DNA from: Oreocharis arfaki
Taxonomy: Eukaryota > Chordata > Aves > Passeriformes > Paramythiidae
Reading direction: 5' to 3'
Assembly: GCA_013398015.1 (NCBI GenBank)
Contig: VZRR01004499.1
Location: 301,611-365,610 of the forward strand
DNA: 64,000 nucleotides
A program made the translations under genes and the position numbers. This document shows, one piece after another, positions 1-15,000 of the stretch; the first letter of the stretch is position 1, and each line of letters starts with the position of its first letter. The notes under the pieces are model-generated. The model had not been told where the DNA came from and made no database searches. It saw only the letters and a list, made by a program, of their open reading frames with translations.

Positions 1-3000
1 TCTTCTATTGTCATGAGAATTTACGTATAGTGCGATCTCTGCTTGGTCTACAGCACCTTTTTTTCAGACCCAAAGAGATGGGAGGTACTGAGGTCACTTA
101 GTGATCTGGGGTTAATAAAGGTATGCTAATAGTCTGATTTCTGCATGCAGTCAAGTCTGTAAAGACCAATGGGGACTGGCTGCATTTTCTGATTACCTTG
201 GTGATGATCGCTGATCACCCGGTGGTGACCAATTTGGATCACTTCTCACATAGAGCAAGGAGAAGTAGGCAGGGAGATTTTTCAAATGCTCTTGTTCTTT
301 GAGCAGTGACTGCTTATCAACCTTGACTACACCAGATCTGGTGCTTTCCTTAGCACTGGTCTGTTTATTCTCAACTGCTGCAGGAAGTTACTCCTCTAAC
401 ATCGATTTCTTTCCTGTTTTTATAGAAGCATGGCAACTTGCTAATTACTGACAACCTGACTAAAGCTCTTCTATAATAAATCTTCACTATGTGGAAAGTA
501 CCTGTGACCTGACTATTAAATGTTTAGGAGTTAACTGTAGACTTCCAATCAAAGGAACTTCTTGATTTCAGTGGGTACCAAGAGTGTAAAACTGTAGGAC
601 TTAAGTAATAGTTACTTACCATCACTCAATTTCATTTTTATTTTAGAACCACTGAAATGCAAGTTCTAGAGATACATTCTTCCCACAATATTTTTCTTTC
701 CTAAACCCTCATTAGAAGCTTGTACTATGTTTCTAGTCCTTAGAAGAGACACTTGTTAACTTCCTATGTGGTTAATAGTCTTTGCTGTTTCAGCGGTGTT
801 ACACACAGTTCAAAACCTCCTCTTGAAAAATTTAAAAGCATAACCACTAGTTTGATTATCCTACCACAACTTGTGGCTGGAGAAACAGCCTTAGTTTAGT
901 TGGCATTAGTTAACAAGCCTTGCACACTATGGGATGGAGAGGCAGATTTGCAGTTAGTGCTTCTTGGGATCCGCTCTTGATGTCTATGTACGTGTAGAGG
1001 AGTTAGGCACAGTATCTTTGTGGCAATCTTAGACTAACTGAAACAAATGAGACAAGATAAACTCTTTTAGTGTACAGATGGTTAGCTACTCACTGGCTGC
1101 CCAATCCATGACATTTTGTCAGCTGTGATGTTAATGTGCAGCATCACGAAAGTGAAGTCAGTGATGGGACGCTTTCCTTACAGTAGGAGCTGTACAGTTG
1201 GAGCTTGACTCAAGCAGTCTTGCATCACTAAAAAGGTGCCTGTTGTAAGATTTCTTCTCGAGTCATGCTTAAGAAGCGACAGGGCCACCCAGAAAGCCAA
1301 ATGCAACCTAATTGCACCAAATAAGGTTTATTCTCACACCTTCTCCTTTGTTTATTTAAATCTCTAAAATTTTATCTTAAATATTTGTAGCTAAGATATT
1401 TCTGGGAGCTGTGATATCTTCTTAAGATGGAATACCTTTTCAGGCACTGACATAGAACTAAAGTTTGAGGTAAACCGAGGAAGATTAAAAGTAGAATCAC
1501 ATTCACTTAATACACTGAATGTAAAAAACTTTGATTCTCTCACTTATTTCCTTTTGTATGTGACACAGATGCCAGTATTGTCTATCTTGTTCATGAGCAG
1601 TGCCAAAAATTAGTGTTTTCTATAGATTATGGATCTGTATATTCAGAGTTTACTGTTTAGGTTTTTTTTTTTCAGTGTTCCAACTCTGGCAGAAGTTTAG
1701 CTGGTCAGAACCAACAGAGTTTTTCTATTAGATTTTGGTTTTCAGCATATTGATGGCAACCGTTCCAAAGTAGGGATTTTGTTTGAGATGCTTAAATTTT
1801 AGTTTCTTCTGTGAGTGTTTCCCTTCAAAGTTCTTAGTTCAGTGCTGAGATAATCGATGTGAACTTGAACAAACACAGCTGACTTGAGCATTTCTGCAGC
1901 TCTGTTTCAGCAGAGATCTTCAGTGAGATGGTGGCTGACAGAACTGGCAGGCTGGCTGTGCACCAGCCACGAGAAGGTCTCTGTTGTTACATGGAGCAGA
2001 GGCTTTCTGAGGCGAGCTGAAAACTGTACTGTACAGAATACTAAGCAGGGAAGCTTGGCTGGGCTGACTGCTGATGCTAATGCCCCTATAATGAGGGGCC
2101 TGTAAGGAGTGTTACTCAGCTGCTGTGATATCCCTGCTGTGGTGCCAGTTAAATAATGTGAATATTACATTTCAAGCAGCTAGCGGTTGGACTTAAACAG
2201 AGGGGATGGGAGGTTTCATATGAGGCAGCAATTAATTATATCATCTGAGAGAATGTGGAATGGCTGAAGTACTCCTTGGTATAAATGACTTGATTAAAGT
2301 TGCCTTCAATACAAACCTGGAGAATCTAGTGTTTATTAAATAATTTGACTAGGGAACTGAGTTCTAATGACAGACATTGGTGGGCCAGATAATTGCTGGG
2401 CCACTCAGTTTCACTGTCCCCTGAAATTACTGTACCCCTCTGTGCTGTTGGTTTGAAATTAGTAAGTACTTCTTTGTGTGATGTATTACCAGTGTCTTTC
2501 TTTAATTCCAAAATGAGAGCTCAAAATAAGGACTGTTATACATACCAAATGTCAGATTGCAGAGGTGTGTGTCTGGATTTCTTTGTTTCGCTTTATTTCC
2601 TTTAGTACTTACTCATGTGTCCACAAACTCTAGTGATTGTTAAATCACTGTGATAGTGAAAATAAAATTCTTCCGGTGGACATAATTCAAGCACCATAAT
2701 TTCAGAAAGCAAATAGTACTGCTTTTCACTACCCCTCAACACTTCTCATGCCTAAGTTTTTAACTAAACATTTTTAATAATTGCAGTATTTAGTTCTCAA
2801 AACAAATCTCTGTAAGCATCAAATTGTTAGATTAATAAAGACAACTTGAAGTAATCCTCGTGTGACCTTAAACTGTTTACAAATCAATTGAAATTCCTAG
2901 TTAAACTCCCTCTTCTTGCTTTTGATTTGGAACTAAAATAATGCAAATAAGACCTTTAAATATTCTGAACAAAACCTTAGCCATTTTTATTTCACATTTC

Positions 3001-6000
3001 TGAATGTTACTTTGCTAAGTGTAGGGCTTTTTCATATTGGAATGTAATAGGAGTGTTTCAGACAGTGGAGTTACTAGGCAGAAGTGCTGTCAACAGTGTA
3101 ATGAAATATTGCTCTTTCAATTAGTGTAGTTGATTTTTTTCTTTTTGTTGCCCCCACTATACCATTCTTGGTAAAGAGGGTGGAATTTGGTATTTGTGAT
3201 GTGTGTGGTGTATTTGAGGAGCAGCCTTCAGTGTCAAACCAACCTCTGGGTTCCCTTTCAGCAGCAGTGCTTATGAAGGAATGCAGTGTCTCACTGCTGC
3301 CTGGCAGGACTTGTTTCCTTTCCCACACCGGTCTGCCTTGCCCCTGAGTGCAGGGGTGGAAAGGGGATCACACGTGGACTTGCCACCTAATGAAAAGAGG
3401 AATGAAGTGGTAAGAGCGTCTCCTTCTCAGGCTTTTTAGCTCTTAAAGAAATTGATTCTCATTTTGGAGTCTGTTTATAAGAAGGTGGATTTTGTACTTA
3501 AGCTGCTGATTTGCTTCTAGAATCTGCTTACTAAAATTAGATTATGTATGTATCACATCATGGTGATTTACTTGAAGATGAACTTGTACTATAGATTAAA
3601 ACACCCTTTCTACTTGAGAAATTCATTGTGCAGATGTATTTTGGGGAAGGGCTGTTTCTGCTTTTGCTTACCCCTTTTTAGTCCATAGAAGGTTTGTTGA
3701 GGTAGATACTCTTCTGTTACACTAAAGTCCTTGTTAGAGAGGTTGAAGGTACTGTGAAATTAACAGAGTTGGGTGAAACTTTGAGAACCTTTTATATTTT
3801 TAAAAAGAAACCTTTTTAAAAGCTGTAGGTTGATTTGTGAATTTCTTTTTCCATCTTTAGTCTTGTGAAAGCATTGAGTGTAATCAAATATGAAGTCTCT
3901 ATTAGGTGGTTTTCAGAACGAATTTTAAGGTTTATAATTTTCTTTTTTCCTGTCTTTGTTCCTTAGTGCATCAGAATGACTGTATTTTTGAGAAAAATGA
4001 AAACCCTTCTATTTCAGGCCTTGGTCTCTGAAAGACAGAACAACTGAAATGAAGAGAGGACTGGACTGACTAAGTCTTAAGGACGTAGAGGGGTGAGAGC
4101 AGAAATGAATCTTCTAGAGAGTTCAGAAAAGATGCAGAAAAGCATCAAAGTACTCTCTAGAACTGGTTTCTAAACTTTCAAACTAATGCTTTCTCATGTT
4201 TGAACAGTTCAAATATTGTTTCTATATAAAAACTGTTACAAAGATGGTAGGTTGTCTACAAGGTGTCCGTAGTCACCTCTTGTGAGAGACTTGTGTGCTC
4301 AGTACTATAATTTTTGCATGTGCTTGGAGAGATAAACTCTGATGTCTCACAGGAGGAAAAAAGTGGTTTGTGTTAGTAACTCTCAGTTCATGTAGAACCC
4401 CTGTGTCTTGTAAATGGACACTGCTTCTCTTAAATGTGTTGCCTGTAGTCCTTTAAGAGGTTTGCTAGAATGTGCTGGTGGCCTAAATGTCTGTGGCATT
4501 CTAGTGTTCACCTTCCACTAGCCTTTTTCCTTCAAACTGACTTTGATGCAAGATACTAATTTAATGAAGTTGAGAGATTCAGGCCTGTAAGGAGGCTGAA
4601 GATCATGGCATCAATGCCATGAGTTGTTAGGCTTATATTGTACTTGTGGAATCTGAACAACAAATGCTAATACCTCTCGTAGTTATTCCATTTAAAGTGA
4701 GAAATTGGGAGTAGGGTGTGTTAAGCAGTAGATTAACCATTTTTTCTTGTGGTCCCTTTCTTGTTTAGTTTTATGCTTGGAATATGTTTTCAAATATTAC
4801 TTGAGAAATATCAAAATCATTTCACAGCTAGGTCACAGTCATGAAGTAAGTTTTGAACTTTGGAAGCTGTACATGACAGGTCTTGCTCAGAGGTAGATAT
4901 TTTTTGTCCTCACCTTGGAGAATGTGCTAGGCTGGACTTTGTACCAGACAGTACATAGGCTATATTAAGCAGATATAGCATCAAATACGTAACAAGTGCA
5001 CTTACTATAATAATTCTTTATTTGTATGAGCTATATTCTGAACACTTATAGATGCTACATCTCCTTCAGAAGCTGTGTTTGGATCTGCAAAAAAACAAGC
5101 TATGTCAGATCAGCTTCCAAATACACACTTCGAGGATCACAAAACATCCTTACAGACGCCTGCTCTTCCCCCTAGATCCTGCCCTTTTTTCTGTCAGAAT
5201 TCTTATGGATGATCTTTCCTTCTATTGCTAGCTATCTTTCAGCTATGTACCGCACTGTAGAGGTGGATGAAGCTTGAGGGCTGAGTAGCAAGTGCATGCA
5301 ATGCACACATAGACCTTGGCAGATACATAGGTGCTTTCCCTCACCGAGGAGTGAAAGGTGCTGCTGAATCCTCTTTTTTTGAGAGTCAGCAGGACAGGAC
5401 TGGAAGCATAGGCATGCTCACAAGCATGTGATAGGGAAAACAGAATGTTTGAATGCATTGTATTTCTACCATTTGATCCAGTTATGTTGAGTTTTCTATC
5501 TGTAAAATAATAATAAAAGAAGATATTTTAATAAAAACTATTGTAAAGTCTGTCCTTCTTGGGGAGCAGATAATTCTCAACAGAGATCATCATATGGGGG
5601 TTTTTCACTCGTTAAAATCACACAGAAGTAGGTCAAATTGCTTTTAAGACCTCACAGAATGGATTATATTGACTTATAAATCATGTTTGTTTGGTTTTTT
5701 TTAAAGTTTGGATTAATTCTAATAAGTTTACCTTTATAATTGTTACACATTACAGAGTTACGTTAGGAAAGTGATATACTACTTAAGCTTCTCTGGTCCT
5801 TAGTTTTTTTAGAATTTCATAGTTGTAAAATGAATAGGTTTATTAGTGATAGAAAACAGTTATGTACAGTATAATCTGAAAAGAGGATCAGTTATGGTAG
5901 CACTACAGATCTTCATGAGCTTGGAGATGCAAAACATTTAAGTGGTAAGCTCTTTTTTTGCCTGTAGCTAACATATGTAGACAGGATTTGGAAGGTTCTT

Positions 6001-9000
6001 CTTTCCAGCTGTGTCTTCTGCTTGATTCAATCAGCTTGATATCAGACAGTTGTATAATAAATAGAAATTAATGGATCAAGAATGTAAAACAAAAAGGTGC
6101 CAGCATGTGTCTGCCTAAAAACTAATAGCTGAAACATAAGAGCTGATTGGCTCTTTTACTGAGCTTTATGAGCTCTGGAGGTCTCTCTATTGGTTCAAAA
6201 ATATTATGAGTGATAAATATTATCTCCCAGAAAAATGTGTAAGTATAGAGTAGTGCAAGCATAAGTCAAATTGGTTAAACCCCAATAAAGTGAAATTAAT
6301 TTAAAATGTTCAGAAAGCAAGGTGAATTCCAGAGAGAGCAGATTCTTGGAAGAAATGAATCCCAGCATTTCTTTGTTTAGATCATTCCAGGAAACCAAAC
6401 AAGAGCTGAGAGTGTATGAGTTGAAAATTCAGTAGCACTATTGATAAAAGGAAGAGAATTCACAATTTTACTTGGAGGTAAGGGACTTCACACAGCAGGT
6501 AGATATTCCTGCAGTGTTTCTTTTCTGTGTGTTTATGTAAGAAGTCTGTTTACTAAGTGGTTTTAGCAGCAAGAGAATAGAGGCTTTTCTCCTTGCCAGA
6601 GGTATTTCTTGTAATTTTTTGAATTCACACATTAGATGTAGCTTCTGTTTTCTTTCTCTTTGTGTGGGCAACATGAGTTTTGTGACAGGTACCATGAAAG
6701 TGCTATGGAAAGAAAAACTTGGGAAGCACCTTGAGTTAAAGAGAGTTTAAAGAGAGTAAAATCTTTATTAAATAGTAGAAGGAAGTAATTAAAACAGGAG
6801 TAGATACAAAATTCATTGAGAAGCAGAGGTAATATGAAATCAAAGAAAGAACTACTACCCCTGTAAAGCATCCTGATGAGGCTGATTTTGGATTAGGAGG
6901 AGAGATGGTGCGAAGGGCTTGTAAGTAGCTAAATCAAAGGCCAAATGGCTTGCCATGTGAAAGCTGGTGCCTGGGAAAGGGAGAGTGAGGACATGGATTT
7001 CTGTAGCGATTTGTCTGTGTGCGCTTTGTTTTTTCTCCTGTGAGTCAGAGGTCGCATCAGAGTTGTCAGAGCATAATTAGCTGCCTATATCTTGCAGAGT
7101 CTGGTTAGAGGCATGTTGTCATGCTTTGTGCCATTCAAAACACAATAGTAGCACTTTTTCCTGCTTAGTTTTTCTAAGTGTCTGTGAATAAGCTTTTTCA
7201 AATAGTAGTTTTGGAAGATAGCAGTTAGACTGCAATTACAAAGGCCTACAAGGCTGGCATACAAGACTGGAATAAAGGCTAGTAAGAGATTTGAAATAAC
7301 AATTTGACATGGTGAAAAGCCTTATTGTGGTTTTAAGAAAACTGAAAATCCTCCACAAATGTACCAAAACTGAATTACAGACAGAGAAGTATGTTTGTAG
7401 TGACCCTGGGTCTGAATACCTGCTTTGAGGATTTGACCAAAATGGTTTGCAGATCAGAGAAATAAAAAGCATGTGTAGTAAGTATACAGTTACACTTAAT
7501 GTCTGGAATGAAAAACAAAACTTCAGCTCTTATTTTAAGGTTCTCTGCACTTTTTTTTACTACAGAATTTGTGATTGTAATTTGTTTGCTAAAGTTATTC
7601 AGTGATAAATGTGCTTTTATACATCTGAAAATAGCTATTGAAATCAGAGAGCAGCAGGATATATATCATGTTCTAACTCTCTTTTGGTGTCCTTACAGAG
7701 GTTTTTCTTTGTTTGTTAGTTTGTTCTAAGCCAAAATAATTTATATTGTGCTAGTAAGGTTTTCATAATGCACTGTATGCCACATGAATAAGAGAGGCCA
7801 AAAAAAAAGTGTGTATGTAGTGAGTAGGAAGGAGGGGTATTTTTCATTGGATTTGTTTACCAGTTTATGTAGATGCCAGTAGTATTAAAACCTGTAAGAA
7901 ACCAGCACTGTGGAAACACAAATGTTCTTAGACATTTCAGCATCCAGTGTGCAGTATACATGCTCAACTAAACAGGGACTAGGATTCTTGAGGTTTCATC
8001 CCTGTTCCTTGTTTAGCACGACTGTGAATTTTGCTTCATTTTTGTATTCTTTCTGCCGTCTATACATTCATATGTCTTAAGTTCTGTGATGTTGTGTTAG
8101 GAAAACTGATAACAGACAAAACTCTCTCCCCTTCCAGTTTTTCCCACTTTTCCATTTGGAGTTTTGAATAATCACAACAGGGAATGGAGCTTTTCTACAG
8201 ACAGAGGTCTCAGTCTTGGTTGTGAATCTCTTTTTCATTTCAGCTCACTGGTGTTTGAAGGCGTGGGTAAGGTCTCCCAACTTCTCAGCCAAAGAGAGCT
8301 GGTGTTTCAAGATGCTGAAGAACCCTCTGCTCACCTACCATCCCAAGAACTGTTGGTAGCTCATGTTCCTCATTGCTAGAAGTAGCTGGCCATGGACCGT
8401 TAGTAGAAAATACCTCGTCATTAAAGAAGTGAGGAGGATCTGTGTTCCGATATGGAAAACAAGGAGAAAAAAACCCAGCCTATTCAAGATGAAAAACTAA
8501 ATCTCTGAGGGTTGGTTGAGTTATGTGTTTCCCTCTGTTTAATAGGGTAAACTGTCTAAATTCAAGTTTCACATTGTAAAACATACAATTTGTCTTTTGA
8601 CATAGTCACGTTGATGATTTGGAGAAAACCGTTAAAAAATTTGCCTCTTAGAACTGAGGATCAGGTGGAAGTATATAATCACCTTTTGCTAGATGCTATA
8701 GATTAAGCAGTGTTTGCGTTAGGATAGGAAAACAGTTTCTATTTGTTTTACATTCATGACTAAAGTGGACTGTAGAAGGCACAGTGCTCCTGGTTTACCC
8801 TTTTGTCTTGAACTGAGAGGTGCTTTTGCCAGAAAATCTGTATCATTACAACATTTTGTTTACTACGTGTGAGAGTTAGGTAAGTAGCTACAATTGTAAA
8901 AGCTGATAAAAATACCCAGTTCCAAAATAGACGAGTTTTACCTTGTTTAGTTAACTTCTGACTTCTGCTTAATAAATTTATGTAGAATATGTCTCAGGAT

Positions 9001-12000
9001 GCTGTGAACCTAGAGTATATTGTGAAGTCACTTCAAAAATACTGTCAATAAGGAGAATTTGGGAATAAAGCATCATGCCAGAGAGATGTAGAAGCAATAG
9101 AGCTTTGAATTAATTCCAGTTGCAGAAGTGTAGAGGAGACCAGTTAAATCACTGTCACCAATTACTATGATGCTCTGAGTGCACACAATCATACCGTTTT
9201 CTGCTGTGGCTGCCTGCCAGATATCTTCCCTTGAAAAGGAAATTGGGCTACTTTGGCTGCATCTAAAGATGGTTGTTATTAGCGCCTTTCTACAGGAGGC
9301 AAGGATTACGTTACATAGCAAGCATCCCATTTAAAGGCAGAAGGAAAATTTGAAATCTGTGGCTCGATGCTTTTGGGTGGGTTAGTGAATTTTTTTCTTC
9401 CCCTTGCCTTTAGATCTAAAGGTTAGATTGGAACAATCATGCAACAATATCAAACTTTATATCCACTTACCACTCTGGCCTTTAAGATGTGTGGGAAAGA
9501 GAACCTACACTTCCACAGATAATGAGGATGCAAACACCTTCCTTCTCTGTGCAGACATTAGCGCATGCAGGTATGACTGCAAAAAATGAGAAAGCTTTTG
9601 AAACCACATTTGAACATCGATTCTGTATTGAGGCTTGAAATGAGATAGTGAAAGTTTGAGGTATTTATGAAAGTAAATGAGGGAAAGAAGAATCAGGGCT
9701 ACTTTGGCAGAATCATGTTTTCACAAGTCAGCCAGCAGTGAATTCGTGGCAGTAATATTTATGGCACATGAAGACTAGCCAATTTCCAGCAGTAAAACAA
9801 AAGAACTGGAATTATGTAAGTGCATGTGTAGGATGGACAGTGACGAGAAAACTGCTGCCTTCTTTTACCAACCTTTACTGCAGGCTGAAGCTGAGGGGAC
9901 ATTGGTCTTACTGTGTTTTACTGTAGCTTGCATGATCCTTCTAGCAATGCTGATGTGCTGATTGAAAAACAGATAATTTCTCAAAGCGTGTTATAATTAC
10001 CTGCATATGTTATAATGCTGCAGTAAGGCTAGCTGATAAGAAAGTGAGTAGTCCTTTCCCCAAAGGAGATGGTTTTCAGTCTGTGACTGTGTTTTCCTTA
10101 TGTTATCACAGCTCAGTAGTCCTATTTTCAGCACTTTGTAATATGGGCTATTACAAGCAATTATCCTGACCCGCTTACTATCTTTCATGTTGGCTGCAAA
10201 ACAACAACATTGATGGCCAAATGTAAAACTTCTCACTAGTCTGATCTGCCCTTGTGATTCTTTTGTTCACGTGCATTAACCCCTTTAAAGTATAAAACAC
10301 TGAAAATAACACTTCTGCAAATTGCACAGAATAACTACTTTGGAGAAAAAGAAAAGGGCTTCTCAAATGTGGCTTCATAAAATAAGGAAACTAATAGAAA
10401 ACTATTAACTGATTTTTCAGCTTTCATATAGTCGTATTAGTTTTCTTCTTGTACATCTTGATGTAAGTCTGCTTCCCAGTATGTTTTTCCATTGACATGC
10501 CTGCACCACCTGTTAGTAAGAATCAATGTAGAGTAAAATGGAGTCAGTATGACTTTATCCTGTGCAAATACAATTTACTTCAGCAAGAAGAACTATGAAA
10601 AATCCAGTTTCTCCCTTGAAAATCTTGATCTCCCATCAATGGCAGCCAAGAAGTACTGCAGCTTCTTTGGTTTTAGTGATGTTGAAACAATCACAGTAGC
10701 CTTTTGCTTTTGTAGTGAGCTGAATTTCAGTTTTTAAATGGAGGGTTTCATTTAAAATGAAAGGTTGTAACTGAAACATGTAGTCACCGTTGCTTAGGAT
10801 TCTAGTTTCCACTTCAAGAGTTTTATCAAGGGCTGGAAAGTTTCTTTACTTTAAGAAAAATGTATTTTATCATATAAGTATATTTGAGCAAACAGGTTTC
10901 TAGAAGAACAGTGTACTAGTGTAAAACTTGTAAAGAAGTCTTACTTAAAAACAAAATTGTCTCTGATGCATAGCTCAAACAAACTAGGAAATCTATTAGC
11001 TATCTCTGATGCTGTCACACTTTGGTGAAAGAGAAGTGGTCCCTGCCATATAACCTGTGTAATAAAAATGCCATTGTGTATAAACATGCCTAGCTCTCTG
11101 TTGAGTATGACCTCATTTTGTCGCTGCTAATTGTCTGGTAGTAACCGCAAGTCTTGTGCTACAATTCATGCACATGTTATACTTGCAGTGGTCCACCTCT
11201 TGAAGTCAATGCTTCATTGTCTTTCATTAGTTGTTTTAGAAGCAAGGCAAATTGTTGCTGATCAGAGAACCAGTACTCTAAACTTTTTGTTATTATTTTT
11301 AAAGGGATCCCCCTTAGTTTGTTTGGTTTTTTTTTTAAAGCAACCCTCATCTTAGTGGGAGAAAAGGTTTGTTGTCTTTTAGTTGAGTAAATTCTCATAG
11401 ATAGTCTAAAATTATTATGGTTTGTCACTGATGCTTAACAGCTCTAAGACTGACAAAATGTACACATGTGGTTGTGTGATATATCCCCAAGTGTTCACTC
11501 AGAAGTTTAGACTCACTCTGAAAGGAGTGGTAGAAAATGTCAGGTAATTGCTGCCTAGAGGGCATATTATTTTCAGAGCAGCTTAGGGGCAGATGTGTGT
11601 GAAAGATCTGTTCGGTTTTGTTGATTTATATTGCGCCTTTTGTGAACGTTGAAAATGAGGCCAGGTTCAGGTTCAACTTTGTCAAGTCTAGCAAAACTTT
11701 GTCAAGTCTATATGTTTCTTTATTGGGTAAAGCCATGTCTTGTTAGTCAGCAGTCCCTAGCATCTGTCTGTTCATGACTCTGCCACTGATTTTGTAGATG
11801 ACATTAGGCAAGGTGTTTCCCATTCCCCCCACCACACCCAAATCCTCTATAAGCTGGTGCCAGTAATACTAGTTTCCTTAGTCAAACACTTACATGTAAA
11901 CTAAGTTACTACTCTGTTTGTCCTGAAGTGGTTGAAAATTCTTAAGTGTTTGTGGTACTGCAGACTTAAGAGACTATGTTAAGGAAAACAAAATACACTG

Positions 12001-15000
12001 AAAATATGAAGAAATTCAGTACAGCAGCATATTTTCACCAGGGGAGGAAATAGTTTCGTGGAGTTTCCCTAAAGAAGGTTCTTAACTTTTTCAAAGTAAT
12101 AACTTTGTATTTCAAGCTTCTATTAGCTTGACTTGGAATGTTAATCATATTACTGATGACAAAACGGAATGAATAAACTTCTTAAAAAATCAGAGGTACT
12201 AGTAACTGCTGTGGCCTAAGTTCAAGTTCCAGGGGGCTAAATATATTCTTAATACTTAATTTACTGCAACAGCTGACTTAACCATGGAAAAATGTGTAGG
12301 TGCCAAGGAGGCTCTCACAAGTTGAATAAGCTACTAGCCTCTGGGAGTTTCATCTTGATACACATGGTACATATTAGGGGCTTTTGTGGGAAAACTGTAT
12401 TTTATAGAACGTGAGGGGGGAAAAACAGTATGATTCACAAGATGATCAGAATACAAATGCTTTGTTGAGGAATTTTTACTGTAAGCAAAGAGCAGACGGG
12501 CAGGCAATCAAATTCAGTGGGAACAGATGAATTAAAACTTAGGTTATACTATAAACAATGCATAAGTGAATCTTAACCAGCATGCCTGGCAATAAGAAAC
12601 ATGTAAGCTATACTGCTTTCCTTAAGGATCTAGGGCTTTTTCCTCACTTTTACATATCCCTTTGAAAGACACGAGTGTCTTAAGGATGTTAACTTTTTCC
12701 ATGTTTTATGAAAATTACCACCTTGTGGAAGGGAGGACAGACCCAAATTAGTGCCACCAGTGCAGGAGAGGCAACACAGAGGTTGATGCTGGCCTCTTCC
12801 GCTGTCCCTCTTCCTGACCCATCAGCTTAGATTCGCATCAACTCTTGCTAACTCCTCTGAAATAAGGGAGGTTTATCCTTCCCCCAGAAATTAAAACACA
12901 CCCTGGGGAGAAGCCTTGGGAACAGGTGAAAATGCCCAATGCACGCAGGCTTCCCCCCCCAGATTTGGATGAAGGCCTTTTCTGAGAACTGCTTGTCGGT
13001 CTTAGTCAAACCCTCCTTCCTCTTGTGAGGCATTTAAGCTTTAATGGTATGCGTTGTTTTGTTTTTTCTGTTGTCCCCGTTTTGTAGCCACAGTCTGACA
13101 AGGTGATGAAGGAAACAGTATTACAGATCTGTTATCTTGTGTGAAACTTTCAAGACTAAGACTGTAGCTTTTCTATTTTTCTGTAACTTCTGAAAAATCA
13201 TGCTGCTTTCTTCTAATGTTATATTTCTCAGCATGGGCCCTAGCAGATCTAGGGAAGGATGAACAGACTGCTTTCTCTATAGTCATTTTGCTGACCCCGT
13301 CTGAGGCAGAAGAGTAAATGTTGAATCCCATTCTTCTGAATCTCTGCTCTTGGGATGATGAGAAGGAATGGGGAACAAAAGTGCACACACAGTTTGTCCA
13401 TCTGCCTTTGCTTTCTGATGAAGACTGGTAATGTTTGCTAGGAGTAAGAGGATAAATGAACCCTTTTTATAGAGAATGTCAGCTTGAACACCTCGCATGT
13501 TCAAAATACGTCAATGTTAACAACATCTAGAGGGAAGTGAACAAAGCAAGAACTTCAAAAGGTAAGAACGATCACAGTCAAAGAGAATGAGAATTGGGAG
13601 GTGGAAAGAATTGTTGGTAACTCCATATCCACGTTTTTCTTCCAAGTGAATAACTGATTAGAAGCTTTATATTCAAGGTTAATTTGGTAACTGATTCCCA
13701 GTCATAACCCTTAATCTGAATTATTTCTCAGTTGTTTAATGGGTGTCAAACAATAACCGGCTCCACCATTTTTAAAAAATCATATTCTCATTTAAAAGTG
13801 TGGTGAAAAAGATCCTTCTTTGTGCCTCCTGGAAGCAGACAGTAGGAAATGAATGAGCTGTCCTAGTTCAAAGCATTAGAGTAAAAAAACCCCAAAGATT
13901 TGTTTAGAAATATGTAATAGGCAACTCCTGTCTCCTTTAGTTGCTAAATGAAATTGTTTCCAGGGGAGGAAGTGGGATATTAGTGAAGCTTTTATGCTAT
14001 GCTCCCAAAGAGCACTGCCTTTGTTCTCAGATAGACAATCAGCATGAAGTTTATTCCATGCCCCCTAAACTCCCAGCCCCAAGCTGAGGGACTAAGAGTG
14101 TTGGAAACAATATGTATTTATAAGACAGTTACTTCAGGCATTTTGGGGGAACTCTGGAAGAAGATATGAGAGACAAAACAAAAGGGTTTTTTTTTAATGT
14201 CTAATTGAGGATCTTAATGCAGATTTAGTCTCCTTGGAGAAGTTGGATGGATTGTCTTGCAGTCCAGCCATCACATTGCCTACACAATTATGTATGCCTT
14301 TTTCAAATGCTAAAATATATGGGAAGCTGTCAAATGTTCAGTGTAGAATTGTGGTTAACTGAACACCTAGGACAGTCATAGCTGTATTTTTTTGTGTTGT
14401 TTGTAAACAGCAGAGGCAGACATATGGATTCTCGTACATACCTACCTACTTTTCTAGGAGGACAGTTGGTTGGGGGATGACAAAAGAGAAGAGCAGAAAT
14501 AAACCAAAGAAAGTGCTCAGTGCGAGTCCATATACTAATGTAAGGCCAAGGTTTTTTTCTTTTTTAGTTCCATGGAACTTACTCAATTAATGGTGTTGAA
14601 GCCATACTCCAGAGTCTCTGCCAAATGCTTAGGTCACTGGCAGATGAGCCTTGGGGGTTTCCTGGCAAATTCTCTAATGTAAAAGCAGTCAGTAAGGGTA
14701 CAAAGGTGTACAAACTGTGTAGTTCAATAGTTACTATATTTACATTAAAATAACAATGGAGATTGATCACTTTAACCTGGCAAATATATTTCTTTCTTGT
14801 AGAAAATACATAGACTTGAGCTTAAACACTTTTACAAGCTGTAGTTTGTAGGTTCACAGGAAATACGGTGTATTGGCTTCCAGCATGATAACTGACCATA
14901 TGTAACAAGAATCTGCTCATGGTAGCTCCATTTAAGACATTCTGTCCCAGCCAGAACCAGTACAGAAGAGCTATACACCTCTTGACTAGGGGCTTCAGAG